Part shown: piece after piece, positions 1-10,322 of the stretch
Layout of the letters: every line of letters starts with the position of its first letter
How positions within the stretch are numbered: the stretch's first letter is position 1
Origin: Chara braunii
Lineage: Eukaryota > Streptophyta > Charophyceae > Charales > Characeae
Assembly: GCA_003427395.1 (NCBI GenBank)
Contig: BFEA01000577.1
Coordinates: 149,211 to 173,635, forward strand
Length of the DNA stretch: 24,425 nt
Reading direction: 5' to 3'
Position numbers and translations under genes: made by a program
Notes under the pieces: model-generated
What the model was told of the DNA's origin: nothing
The model's database searches: none
What the model saw: the letters and a program-made list of their open reading frames with translations, nothing else

Positions 1-32
<32 letters not shown>
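1..32. repeat. (GA)n microsatellite
   Basis: Perfect AG dinucleotide run that continues off the left edge of the window. It is one of at least five long GA arrays here. Confidence 0.98.
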
Positions 33-33
<1 letters not shown>

Positions 34-64
34 AACCGTTGTGTATAGATATGCATGTCGCGAC

Positions 65-222
65 GATGTGACGATCCCGCAGGACGTCAACCAACCGCGA
101 GATCCGCCGCGACGTGACACGTGGGAACTGAGACGCAAGACGTCAACCACGATGTGACGATCCTGCAGGACGTCAACCAACCGCGAGATGCGCCGCGACG
201 TGACACGTGGGAACTGAGACGC
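65..222. repeat. 86-bp tandem duplication rich in ACGT cores
   Basis: Copy 1 spans 65-150 and copy 2 spans 151-222. The aligned 72 bases differ at two positions. Each copy carries GGACGTCAACC and CGACGTGACACGTGGG, so ACGT cores, including a CACGTG-type G-box, recur many times in 160 bp. In plants such cores are bZIP/bHLH sites. No gene start is recognisable next to it, so regulatory function is inference. Confidence 0.9.
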
Positions 223-239
223 GCACGATGACCCGGTAC

Positions 240-930
240 CGTCGCGCCCCATCTCGCTGTGTACTGGCGGTAGTGGCGAAGTGACGTGGCTTGCACGAAC
301 CCACCGCGTCGTTTCAGGCGAGGTAAACCGTAGGCACGGAAAAAATAACAATAAAAAGAAGAAAAAAAAAAAACATCGCAGAACGAAAGTGAAAACACTC
401 CGAAAAGATATGCAAACACTTACCAAAAAAAAACAAAAGCAAAAATTGAAAAAAAAAAACAAATATTCTGTTCGTTTGTCCAGATCCGTGAACATGGACA
501 TCGTGCTGCAACGACGTTATTCCTTACCACCGGCCCTACCGGGTCCCACATTCGAAACGACATGTCGAGATGGGACTCGGTAGGCCGCGAAAAACCGGTC
601 TTCCGACCAAAAAACAGCGACCGCGACATACAGGTCGTCCGAGGGTTTTCGCTGGCGGGGGGACCTGTGGTTTAATCTGGTGTGTAACTGTAGTTTTTGG
701 CGGGCGCAATCGCAACTGTAATCTTCTTGTTCTTGATGGCCCTTTTCCTTCTTTCCCGCCTCGTCTTCGCATGCACATTCTTCCTCTGTTCTGAGTGGTT
801 CTCACAGTTGCATGCCCGGATCGATGCGCGGAGAGAGGCTTCGTCCCCCCCGCCGCGACCCAGGCATGCAAACGTGGGCACTCCCTCCCTTCCCTTTCTC
901 ATCACTTGGTGCTAATCCCGTATCCCTCGC
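240..930. other. Unassigned sequence
   Basis: No convincing coding region was found. 340-465 is A-rich with several short A runs. 640-900 is mixed sequence with polypyrimidine stretches. Short open frames exist on both strands but show no family signature. Confidence 0.6.
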
Positions 931-935
931 GCAAG

Positions 936-950
936 CATGCATGCTATAAA
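936..950 (+). promoter_or_regulatory. Possible RY motif plus TATA box
   Basis: CATGCATG at 936-943 is the plant RY motif. It overlaps the approach to TATAAA at 945-950 on the plus strand, and a pyrimidine-rich stretch (TTCTCTCTCTAACC) follows about 20 bases downstream. The first downstream ATG (near 1062) opens only a few codons, so no gene can be attached. Confidence 0.3.
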
Positions 951-999
951 ATTCGCAAGCGCGATTAGTTCTCTCTCTAACCTCCTTGGGAGTTAGTGC

Positions 1000-1700
1000 G
1001 GTCGAGAGGATCGGCTAACGAGCAGAAAGACGGTGAGTAGAGAGTCGGGCGATCCGACGAGATGGTGCTGAGTGCGCGGGGTTAACGCGTGGCCGCGACG
1101 GACTGTGGCACGTGGGCGAACCTAGCTTACATACTCCGGCCAAGCGGGGTGACGACTCGGGTTGATGTTGGGGGTGCGGGGCGACGGACTGCCCACATCG
1201 AGAGATCAAGAGAGAGAGAGAGATGGGGATATGGTGGAATAGTGTCTATTCTCCCTGCTGTCTGTATAAATTTTGATTTCGACGTTGGTCAATTTTCTCT
1301 TTTTGCTGCGGCATCCTTTTTTTTGGAATCTCTTGAGTAAATCATCTCGGACTTTTTTGTTGTATGTATGTATGCATGAATGACGATGAATGAGCTCGTA
1401 CCCTTTTTTTATTCTCTGAGTTGTCTTTTTTATCAATGCGCATGCTCGTGAATATCCAATAGTCCTTTCCACCGCGGGAACGAGATTCATTGCCTAAGGG
1501 AACTAGCTGCGTGGTTGAACCGGTACGTTGATGGATCGCTCCTTGTTCATTTGGGCAGTTTAGGATCTGATCAACTGGTCGGTGCGCACGCACGTGTAAG
1601 ACAGCAGCCGTCCGCGGACTTGCCATCTACACGCGCGCCTGCAAAAGTCAGCTACGATCTCGCCCTGTAGAAAGATGTGGGTGCATAGACTCGGCTGAGT
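1000..1700. other. Unassigned sequence
   Basis: No supported gene. It contains a short GA run at 1208-1224 and T-rich segments around 1310-1430. It ends just before the open frame of the diverged element copy. Confidence 0.5.
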
Positions 1701-1702
1701 GA

Positions 1703-2460
1703 GACATGGTGATAGGATCCCCTTTTTGGATCACCGATCGTGAAAGCCTGAGGGACCCGGAATATCGAACGTATTGGGAGAGGGAACAAATCCATCGTCA
1801 GCGGATCCGACAACATCGCCACCTACGGAACCCTGGGCCCCTTGAGTACCCTTGTCGAACTGAAAACGAGCGACTGTGCAGGGGCGACTTCCAGCTGGCC
1901 ATCAACTGAGACCCGCGGATTCCCGATTATCCCGACAGCCGAAGCCAACAATATCTTCTAACTCCAGGCTTCGTTGCCATCACCACTGACTTCCCTGCCT
2001 ACTATACCATCCTCCCCTACCACCGGTTACTCGTGATCCGCTGGGATTCCATAGCCTGGTTCTGGCCCCGCCCGCCGTGCTCAGAGTGGCGGCAGCCCAG
2101 CGAGTATCGGCAGGCGAGGGTCACTCAACGAACCCAGCCCAGGACAGAGCGATGAGAACCCAGCTCGTCTTCGTCGGACCCCGAGACTTGCGACGGCCGA
2201 CAGCGGTACGAGCACTCCCAAAGAGACACCCGTAACGCCCCACCCCGGCCCAGGCCGCACGATCGACAATCGGCCCAACTCTGAGCCAGAAGACACTTGC
2301 ACCTCTACCCCAGGAACTCGACACCGGAGATTCCAGTTCCGACCTAGAACTCCGCCCCCCCCCCACTTTCCTAAAATCCTTGGCACACCCGTTTTTCGCA
2401 CTTCCGGGCCCCCATCCCACTCCGATCAGGAAGTCGCGCTGGGCGTGAGGTTTGGGCGTC
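1703..2460 (+). pseudogene. Element A, diverged inverted copy (A3), unrecognised protein
   Basis: One plus-strand frame is open from 1703, has an ATG at 1706, is broken by TGA at 1907-1909 and stays open in the same frame to TGA at 2153-2155. The second part (81 codons from 1910) contains a segment, 1970-2110, that aligns without gaps to the minus-strand ORF at 23554-24246. Sixteen of 47 residues are identical, in the pattern FV.I.T.FP.Y...LP...L....W......WP...C...R....Y. Further on, 2340-2450 matches the other copies at DNA level around a TFPKILGTP-like segment and a GVR motif, though the reading frame has shifted through a poly-C run near 2350. Family unknown. The first open part, with residues such as FWITDRE and DPEYRTYW, has no counterpart here. 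It is probably a decayed mobile-element gene. Confidence 0.6.
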
Positions 2461-2662
2461 AACGTACCCTGCCTCCCCGTGTTTCGGGATTGCAATCGTG
2501 GCCGCTGCTCAAACGACTGCAAGCGTGTCTCAAAGGTGGATTGGTGGGTTGGTTGGAAAGCAACTCACCAAGAGGGGTCAACGACATATAAAAAAGAAAG
2601 TAGTCGAGTTTTTCCCAGTCATGAATTTCCTTGGAAAAGTTGGGTTGAAAAGTGAGTTCTGA

Positions 2663-2908
2663 GGGTCAAGGATATCTGGGATGGAAACAAGAGGGGTCAA
2701 AGATATCTGGGATGAAAACAAGAGGGGTCAACGACATCTGGGATGGAAACAAGGAGGTTCAATGATATCTAGGATGGAAACAAGAGGGGTCAAGGATATC
2801 TGGGATGAAAACAAGAGGGGTCAAGGATATCTGGGATGAAAACAAGAGGGGTCAAGGATATCTGGGATGAAAACAAGAGCGGTCAAGGATATCTGGGATG
2901 AAAACAAG
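2663..2908. repeat. 31-bp minisatellite, eight units
   Basis: The unit is built on GGTCAAGGATATCTGGGATG followed by (A/G)AAACAAGAGG. The T of GGTCAA falls at 2666, 2697, 2728, 2759, 2790, 2821, 2852 and 2883, exactly 31 bases apart. A stray relative (AGAGGGGTCAACGACAT) lies at 2571. Units are adjacent with no unique spacers, so this is not a CRISPR. Confidence 0.95.
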
Positions 2909-2939
2909 TGGACAGAGGAATCGACGGAGGACCTAGAAT

Positions 2940-3378
2940 TAGGGGCGCTTGTTCCACACCAGTTGAAAACCACCCTAGAGATATCCCCAAATATTTCCGG
3001 ATTTTCTGAAACAAGTGTTGGTCCTTGAAACTCAACGGCAGCATGTCTTGTTGCACTTTGTGCCTGCCTTCGGTGTTCGATATTGACGAAATACGTCTTA
3101 CAAGGGCAAATCCCCTTGAACTCAAGGGGGCTCCCAGATATGCCTTGAGTTTGAAGGGTGGAAACTCGCCAAACAGATAGAGTCGCGTTCGACACCACTT
3201 GAAAATACTTTGAGTTTCGAGTGCACACTAAACGAGAAATTGTGATTAATCATTAATGTACACTAACTCGATTTACGGTTCCCCATGTACACTTTAGGAA
3301 ACCCTTGAACAGGATCTCTGCACTTGAAACCGAACTCCACGGCTTGCTGACCAATCGTGGACCAGGATCGCCTGCTGG

Positions 3379-3410
<32 letters not shown>

Positions 3411-3660
3411 ACTTGGAGTGCCTGCCGGTATCCGCTGGCACTTGAGCTCAAGGTTCCTCCAGGAGGGACTTTGAGTTCAAGTGCGATTTGCGGTTTTGGC
3501 CCAGCAGCACTTGAGTTTTCAAGTATGCACACTTGAGAGCAGAAAAGTGAAAACATTATGGCGGGGTCATTAGGGAAGGGTGGAATGCAAACTTTTTCGT
3601 CAACCCTTGAGTTCAAGTGGTGTAGAACGAGGCCCATAAGATCATTGGTTGTTTCCACAA
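2940..3660. repeat. Cluster of CTTGA/TCAAG palindromes
   Basis: No gene is recognised. Short inverted motifs recur: CCCCTTGA-AC-TCAAGGGG at 3112-3129, the perfect palindrome CTTGAGCTCAAG at 3441-3452, and related CTTGAG/TTCAAGTG forms near 3143, 3197, 3323, 3469, 3509 and 3603. A 41-base poly(A) interrupts the field at 3379-3419. Confidence 0.7.
3379..3419. repeat. Poly(A) tract, 41 bases
   Basis: Uninterrupted A run. It may be a retroposon tail or expanded slippage. No clean flanking duplication was seen. Confidence 0.95.
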
Positions 3661-3744
3661 GGCTCTTGACTGGGCTGCTTCAAATCAGAGATCCCACCCA
3701 ACATGCGATCCCATTCTATCCCATGAGTATGTAATTAGTCCAGA

Positions 3745-4530
3745 GGTTTGCGTGTGACGCGCAACCTCACGCCCTGCACTATCTTCCGTTCGGAGTGTTT
3801 TTGGTTGCGGAAGGGGGCCCTGGACTGACAGCGAGATGGGGTGTGCCAAGGATTTTTGGAAAATTGAGTGTGGGGACACGGACAGAACCTAAGTCCCCCG
3901 TGCTGGTCCGACTTGGTAAGAGGGGAGGGTCCGTCACTATGCGGATGTCAAGGGAGAGAAAGGCGCGCGCGGGACGTTCGGCGCGGGAAAATTCAATCCA
4001 AAAAGTATCGTTGAACTTCCCAGCGGGCCGTTGCCCTTCACTTCGCGTGAAAGGGGGCGGGTACACGTTTGGTGTCTCGTTTTCGGATCAAGTCCCGACG
4101 CCACTCATTGCACAACTCAGAATCTGACGTGGAGGGTCTCAACCGCGTAGCTTGTTCCTTGTGTTCGTCCTCACTCCGTACACGGTAGTGGAAGCCTTTT
4201 GATTGGTAATGCTCGAGGCGACAACAGTCGCTGCACAGGGTGTTAGGCCAATGGGGCGCCACTGCCATCCACGGGATGACAATCAATTCGTTGAATGGTA
4301 ACAGCAGCGAATAAGGCGAAAAATGTGTATCAATGATGACAAAGTCCGCTCCGACAAATCCTGATCATCGAGTTTCGAGAGGGAAATAATATCGGTTGCC
4401 GATCTTGGCGGCGGCTTCTCGTACGTCCCACTCGCATACACGTGTCCTTCTCTTGTTATACGAGAAGGGACGTGGAGGGAGTACGGGAGGCCGGCGCCCA
4501 GTTGGGGTGAGGCCTTCAGTCCACATGGCA
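3745..4530 (-). pseudogene. Element A, broken copy (A1), unrecognised protein
   Basis: This is the same family as 23553-24345 in the same orientation; homology runs from the ACCTCACGCCCTG end (about 3755) to TCAGTCCACATGGCA near 4515-4529. In the shared minus-strand frame, the 61 codons at 4071-4253 differ from the other copy by about 27 synonymous and 10 amino-acid changes, so the frame was once protein-coding under constraint. The copy is now broken: TGA at 4365-4367 stands where the other copy has Cys, a two-base insertion lies near 4434 in the TATG/AGTGG context, and a stop follows the PFHAK segment near 4044. Residues FVIIDTHF, LPFNEL and PHWPNTLC are retained. No known family is recognised. 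Confidence 0.7.
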
Positions 4531-4668
4531 ATCCACTCAATCGCAAGAGTTGGTATTAGTCATTCATCTTTAATCCCCCGTCTATCGATCGGACTTTTCC
4601 GATTATCGCCTTTATTTATCCGAAACATGCGAAGCAAAGTGGGAGCATTCCTTCGTTTCTCAGAACGA

Positions 4669-4704
4669 GAGAGAGAGAGAGAGAGAGAAAAAAAAAAAAA
4701 AAAA
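4669..4704. repeat. (GA)n joined to poly(A)
   Basis: About 20 bases of alternating GA run directly into about 16 A residues. Confidence 0.9.
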
Positions 4705-4709
4705 GTTTG

Positions 4710-6910
4710 CAATGGTTTATGGTTTCGAGAAGAAATTTTCATACAGGAATCGTGGGGACAGTACGCACATCAGGTGGGACAAGGTCGGTGATCCGCGCAT
4801 GCAGGTCGCACGTGTCGCCCTTCTTCTTTCTGAGAAGACAGATCGCCTGTCAGGTTGTGCGCAAGGCATTTCGAATCACATCGTCGACAAATCTAAACAT
4901 TCTTGCATTCTCAAACAAAATCCCAACAACATTGTCCTTGCCAACAACTCAATCATTCTCATGCATCCTATTGCAACAACTCTTCAGCCTAATCAAAGAC
5001 CAGTCCATCAACGACAATCTTCGTTCGTGGTGATCGATCGCGGAAGGTATGAAAATGGCAGCCAACATTATTCAGTTCTCCGTGTGTTCTGCGCCCCTGC
5101 CCCATCATCCCGAGACTAATCAAAGCGTCGGCCCATCAGACAACCATTCCACGACAAACATACATGGTCATTCGCATCATAAGATAAGTGGGGAAAAAAA
5201 GTGCGAAATGGATTCAATAAAGGACAATCGTACAGAAGTCTGGAGATGGAAAAAAAAAATTATCGGCTTAACTGCTGTGAAGTTACATTCACACCAAAGA
5301 ATAGACTCGAAACAAGGAGGCGCATCCGCCATAAAGATCCGTCATGGCCCCGGGCCATTCATCCACCCAACTCTGGTCACTATCCTCATACATGCACGTA
5401 CGATCCCGGCCGTCGCGTGCCACCTGCCACCATTGCGATCGTCACCCCACCGACTTAGTTTCTGCGCGGGCTTGCCCCGATCCCACAGTTTGTCGTGGCG
5501 ATCAGGCGCACAGCCAGCCAGTCTACAGTCAGCCCGTCGGGACTTTTCGACTCGCACCACACGCACATCATCTAGCCACTGCTTCCGGGAAGCTGGCTGA
5601 CGAGTTGAGAGAGAGAGAGTTTTGCGGATGCGCCAACGGAATTTATAGTTGCGAGAGGGGAGATAAATGCGGGGAAATATGAAGAGTAAGGCAGAGAAGG
5701 GTAAGGGAGGGTTTGAGGGTAATCGCCCGTTGAAAGCCATGTTGATCCCTCACAATCCGATCTCAGCCAATCAGAATCGTCACGCAGTAGGAATCTCCTC
5801 TTACACGATGCTTCTCCTTGGCTAGATGGGAAGAGAGGATCGATCGGGTTTTCGAGCGGGAAGAAGAAGAGTGCGAGGGATAGCGCGAAACTGATCCAAG
5901 ATTCAGATGATCAAGAAAGAGAAAAAGGGTGCGCGCGGGGAAGGAGAGAGAAAAACAGTTGCAGGGGGAGGGAGCGAGAAAGCATGTGCGCGCGAGGGAA
6001 GGCGCTCAGAGGAGCGTGAGAAGGAAGGAGGAGGGAGCTCATTTGCATGGTGCCGAACAACAAAAGAAGAATGGGCACCGAAACAGTTGCAGTTTTTCCC
6101 AGCCCTACGCTAATTCAAAAATTGAAATCACCATATCCGCGCGAAAAGTAGACGCGCGAAAAGAAAGAAAGTCCTACGCCCATCCATATTCCTACAAAAT
6201 TCCCAGAGTTTTCCATGTCGAGGCCGAGAACATTCGCGCGTGAAAAGACATGCCGCGTTCCGTTAATTCCGGAATTCCTAACCGTCAAGCCAAATTCCGA
6301 GCGCGCTTACTAAGGTGCGCGTAATTCCCATGCATTTCCAAATTAAAAAAATGACAGAATTTCAAGAACTACTAGTGCTGACAAACATACAGATTTCAAC
6401 GAGGTACCTTTAATCGAACAAAAACAGAGGGGGGTTTTCGGGGGCCGATCAAGACACATCTGGATGCAGAGGAAACTTGAACACGGGAAGGGAAGGGGGT
6501 CTGAAAGATGGCGCAGGTCCGGAAGCTGGTTCGTCACATGCGTGTCATCGTTGTCGTTGTGCATCTTCGGCGGAAATCTCTTCGGTGGCTTGCAATGGAA
6601 TTTTCTTCTGGGCCCCTCGAAAAAACATTCCCACTTGACAAGTTGATATCTTATGTGGCGGCCATATACTCGCACTAGGGCGCTCATCGAAGATGGCCCT
6701 CCAATTCAAGGCATGCTACAAAAACGTTTTCGACTGACAGCTACCACCATCTCAATCTGGTACCCAGACCCTGTCAGCTCCCTGTGCAGAGTCATCTAGC
6801 GCAAAAAGGACCAATTTGAACACATCTAAATTGGTATTTGCAAGTATCCTTTGCGCAGTGCCAACTATGCTGGCGATCTTCTACACTTTCAAAAACCAGA
6901 AATGGAATCC
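4710..6910. other. Unassigned sequence, no supported gene
   Basis: Both strands carry medium open frames, the longest about 183 codons at 5049-5600(+) and 132 codons at 5342-5740(-). They overlap antisense and show no domain, repeat-family or compositional signature. 5880-6060 is purine-rich. Around 6792-6850 there is a nested stem: GCGCAAA/TTTGCGC outside CCAATTT/AAATTGG. Confidence 0.5.
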
Positions 6911-6914
6911 ATAG

Positions 6915-7385
6915 GAGAAGATGATGTGAGTTTTACTACTATCATGGCGGCATCAACTCCTCCTCGCCAACTCAACCCTTCTACTCACTCAGATTGAACT
7001 TCTGTTCTCGGGGTGAAAAAAAACAAACAAACGAGCTGACGTGCGTAGTAGTCATATACCTTGGCTTTTCAGGTTCCAACCAGATGGTTAAACCACCAAT
7101 ACCTTTCCCAGGCAAATCGCTGAAACGCCCCGGTTAACACGGCAGCCTCACCCGGGCCGATGCGCCGGCCAGATGTGGCTCGAGGGCTCGGCCCGAGAAC
7201 AGGGCCCGCGGCCGACATATGGCAAAGGTACTGGCGGTTTAACATAGACAAATGGATAATCGAAGAAGACAATGATAGGAGTCATAGGACTGTTACATTT
7301 CATGGCGCCATCACCTCCTTCTCCCCTCCCCAACACTCCCTCACATGAACAGTCCAAGGGAACTCGTCAACCCTTCTACTCATAC
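6915..7385. repeat. Imperfect direct duplication
   Basis: 6915-6995 and 7261-7385 share, in the same order, GAAGA-ATGA blocks, TCATGGCG(G/C)CATCA, a CTCC-rich stretch and CTCG(C/T)CAACCCTTCTACTCA. The second copy carries extra sequence in the middle. No coding capacity is recognised. Confidence 0.55.
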
Positions 7386-7662
7386 GCCAATCAGATGCTA
7401 TCTGCGTTTTTAAACTAGTGCATTGCAGCGATCGCTGCAGGTTTTTCAGTGTGCAGAATCTTCATTTTCAGAAATTCAACAATGTTAACCCCCGTTAAAA
7501 AAAAAAAAAAAAAAAAAAAGGTATCCCCGTGATCAGTTCGGTCAAGTTTTCGCTCTATGTGAGAATAATTCGAGATTGAGTCGACTAAAAAAATGCGGTG
7601 CCTGTTTGCTTGCTTTTTATACTTATTGCTCTTGTTTAGAGAAATCCCAACAACAGGAGATC

Positions 7663-7723
7663 ATCAATATGTCTACAGTAAATAAAAAAAAAAAAAAAAA
7701 AAAAAATCAATATGTCTACAGTA
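7663..7723. mobile_element. Poly(A) tract boxed by an 18-bp direct repeat
   Basis: The identical 18-mer ATCAATATGTCTACAGTA occurs at 7663-7680 and 7706-7723. Only AAT followed by an A run of about 22 lies between. Target-primed (LINE-type) retrotransposition leaves target-site duplications of this size next to a poly(A) tail, so this reads as an insertion consisting almost only of tail. Local duplication with later A-run growth is the alternative. Confidence 0.6.
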
Positions 7724-7729
7724 GTACAG

Positions 7730-8126
7730 TCTCCTCCTGAAAAGGAGCTTTGAATCTGTTCCTACCGTCTTCCCCTGAACATAAGGCACCCTGAAAAGGA
7801 ATGTATAGATGTCAATGTATGTTTCTGGCCAGATAGAGTCAGAATGAGGGTGCGTTGTGTTTGGGGGAAGACGGTAGTCCCCTCGAAGAAACTTCTCTTC
7901 GGCAAACACATACAGGCCAAACAGGCGAGAGAGGAGGGGGGGGGGTGGTAGATTTTCCCCCCAGAGGAGGAATCCCCTTTTGTTTTGTTGGAGTATCTCA
8001 CTCGTAGATATAAAGCAGACATTTTTTAGCAACAAATCAACCTGAACGAGTTTCGCCAGCTCGCTGAACGTCACTGATTTCCACCGGCCCTCCCCTGCCA
8101 ATTTCAACCAAAGCAACACCCCCTTT

Positions 8127-8163
<37 letters not shown>

Positions 8164-8380
8164 CCTTTTCCATTTGTCTTTACCCAATCCGTACCCCGTT
8201 CCGTCCTAAGCTTTTTGCTCGGTAAGCAAAATTCCACTCAATTGCCTTCCTTACTCCTCGTGCACAATCTTCAAAAGCATGTCGTTTATGTCTTATCAAT
8301 GTGGAGATTTTCCTTTCTTGCTCTCTCTTTCATTGCATGCAGAGAAAAAAGGTTTCAATTCTCTCCCGGCCATCATCATA
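7730..8380. other. Unassigned sequence with poly(T)
   Basis: No supported gene. A 35-base T run occupies 8129-8163. Long minus-strand frames here are produced by this tract. Confidence 0.6.
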
Positions 8381-8382
8381 TT

Positions 8383-8444
8383 ACAATGCCCATGTCTATG
8401 TTTAAAAGAAAAAGAAAAAAAAAAAAAAAGAACAATGCCCATGT
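8383..8444. mobile_element. A-rich insert boxed by a 13-bp direct repeat
   Basis: ACAATGCCCATGT is at 8383-8395 and again at 8432-8444. Between them lies CTATGTTTAAAAG followed by A-rich sequence. It is the same architecture as 7663-7723 but shorter and less clean. Confidence 0.4.
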
Positions 8445-8449
8445 TTATT

Positions 8450-9030
8450 CTTGCTGCGAATGACGAGGTTACGTGCTTTCACGAATGTAATACCAGCAAA
8501 TCTAGAAGAATTCAGAAAAGACGGACAGATTGACCATTTCTTATCTAGATGCTTATCTTTACTCTGGTAAGTTTTTAGCGCCTGGCCACACCACCGTCGA
8601 AATGCAAAGAAAACGAATGCATCTTTCTCAGAAATTGCCCTCTATCCCGGCGGCGGTAAGAGCACCGTCAGTATTGAGGGCTTATCTGCCGGGCTGCTCC
8701 ATCTATCGGTCGGGAGCGGCACCTGCCGGAAAACCAGGTCCACCGTCCCATTGATACATCTGCCCGCAACACACAGACTTCCAATCATTGTTGTTCCGAG
8801 GGCTGTGGTCTTTCCACTTGTCAGTCCGGGCCTCCGTTGTCCCATGGAGCTGCCAGTATCATCCATCCCATCTTGGAGCACCCCTCGTCTATTAGCTGAG
8901 CTCTATTCAGCAGCCCCCTTGTTCATGATTACTAGGTCTGTGCATCAAAAGTTCAAAACCCTTAAAGTTTACAAGTCACAGGCGCGCCGCGGCAGGCGGG
9001 GCGCTGGCATGTGACCCCGTGATGCGGCGC
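8450..9030. other. Unassigned sequence
   Basis: Short overlapping frames on both strands without recognisable domains. Nothing else could be supported. Confidence 0.5.
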
Positions 9031-9032
9031 AC

Positions 9033-9036
<4 letters not shown>

Positions 9037-9104
<68 letters not shown>
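9037..9104. repeat. (GA)n microsatellite
   Basis: Perfect GA run of about 68 bases. Confidence 0.98.
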
Positions 9105-9107
<3 letters not shown>

Positions 9108-9164
9108 ACAGGGCTTTCCAGCCATGCGCGCCGAGAGATAGAGAGAGGCTATTTCGATCGATAG

Positions 9165-9222
9165 GATGAGCAAAATCGGAATGAATCCTCTGCTAGAACA
9201 TGGAAATATACACTCCCTCTTC
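9165..9222. repeat. Dispersed repeat B, copy 1
   Basis: Contains GATAGGATGAGCAAAATCG and then CTAGAACATGGAAATATACA. Related copies lie at 9464-9520 and 13313-13366. Read on the minus strand all three encode a CIFPCS-type peptide, which reflects shared DNA rather than a proven gene. Confidence 0.75.
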
Positions 9223-9239
9223 TCTTTTTTTCTTTTTTT

Positions 9240-9265
9240 TTGTGTGTGTGTGAGAGAGAGACAGA

Positions 9266-9352
<87 letters not shown>

Positions 9353-9353
9353 N

Positions 9354-9419
<66 letters not shown>
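9240..9419. repeat. (TG)n/(CA)n/(GA)n compound microsatellite
   Basis: TG run at 9240-9252, CA run at about 9262-9282, then a GA array to 9419 with one N at 9353. It sits between copies 1 and 2 of dispersed repeat B. Confidence 0.97.
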
Positions 9420-9420
<1 letters not shown>

Positions 9421-9463
9421 AGGTAAGTCTCCAACCTCGGGGGTGACGCCACGGTACTGCGAT

Positions 9464-9520
9464 GATAGGATGTGCAAAATCGAACAAATCTTTCGGTAGA
9501 ACATGGAAATATACACTCTC
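9464..9520. repeat. Dispersed repeat B, copy 2
   Basis: GATAGGATGTGCAAAATCG and then GTAGAACATGGAAATATACA, same orientation as copy 1 about 298 bases upstream. A 22-base direct repeat (ACACTC.CTGGTTGAATCTGC type) follows immediately. Confidence 0.75.
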
Positions 9521-9559
9521 TGGTTGAATCTGCACACTCCCTGGTTGAATCTGCCCAAC

Positions 9560-10291
9560 ACCTACGGGACAACACTTTCTGCAATCGCCGGCGCGGCGCG
9601 AAACAAACCCGCTGTGCGCCGAAAAAAAGACGTACCAACACGCGGGCCCGCCCGCCTAAAAAAAAAACCGTACGAAACGCGTCTGTCACATCCAACCCAA
9701 AAAAATGAAAACNCGAAAACAAAGCCCTCGAACCCGTGCCGTGCAAAATGGGACGCGAGAGTGTGCACTAAACGACAAAAAGAAAAGAAACGAAACGTGC
9801 CACAACGCCTGTCCCATCCAACCGTTGCCTCAATTTTCCTGGGCCCGGAGGGAGCGCCTTCCGGGGACCGCTTTGTCCTTTAAGTATTAGTAGATAGAAA
9901 CCTTATACCCTCTCAAAACCCATGCATGCCACATTATTAATCCTTCAAGCCCGCGGGAACAGAGAGCAGTACAGTGAGACAAGGCTATTGCAGCACATCT
10001 GAACCTGCCTTATGTGTCACTGGGTGCATCCGAACCCGTGTACCGTAGACCGGTTGGTCGCCTTATCCCTTGTCAGAACTGCGTACGTAGTCGAAGGGCC
10101 CTGACTGTTCCAACTGCAGGGCCTGTGGCAGTGGAGTCGTGAGGTGCATCCATTGCTATTCGTAGTAGGGGATGCATCTTGCCATATCCTGAGGGTAGAT
10201 GCACTCGTTATGTTTTCGTTTCCACAGTGGTGTGGCCAGGCCCTTACTTCTTTGAATCCCTGTCCGTCCCATATCCGCCCCCAACAAATTC

Positions 10292-10322
<31 letters not shown>

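Noticed and set aside
2663-2908. CRISPR-like array
   Set aside because: Units are contiguous and diverged with no unique spacers, in eukaryotic DNA.
5049-5600. 183-codon plus-strand frame and its 132-codon antisense partner
   Set aside because: No domain, no repeat-family match and overlapping antisense openness. Probably chance.
7673-8173. 166-codon minus-strand frame
   Set aside because: Both ends are poly-Lys or poly-Phe from A/T tracts, and the middle has no recognisable motif.
8976-9746. 256-codon minus-strand open frame
   Set aside because: It is mostly Ser-Leu repeats from GA microsatellites, with flanks from dispersed repeat B. No coding signal.
10294-10322. Poly(T) as a reverse-oriented retroposon tail
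   Set aside because: No flanking direct repeat or recognisable body was found.
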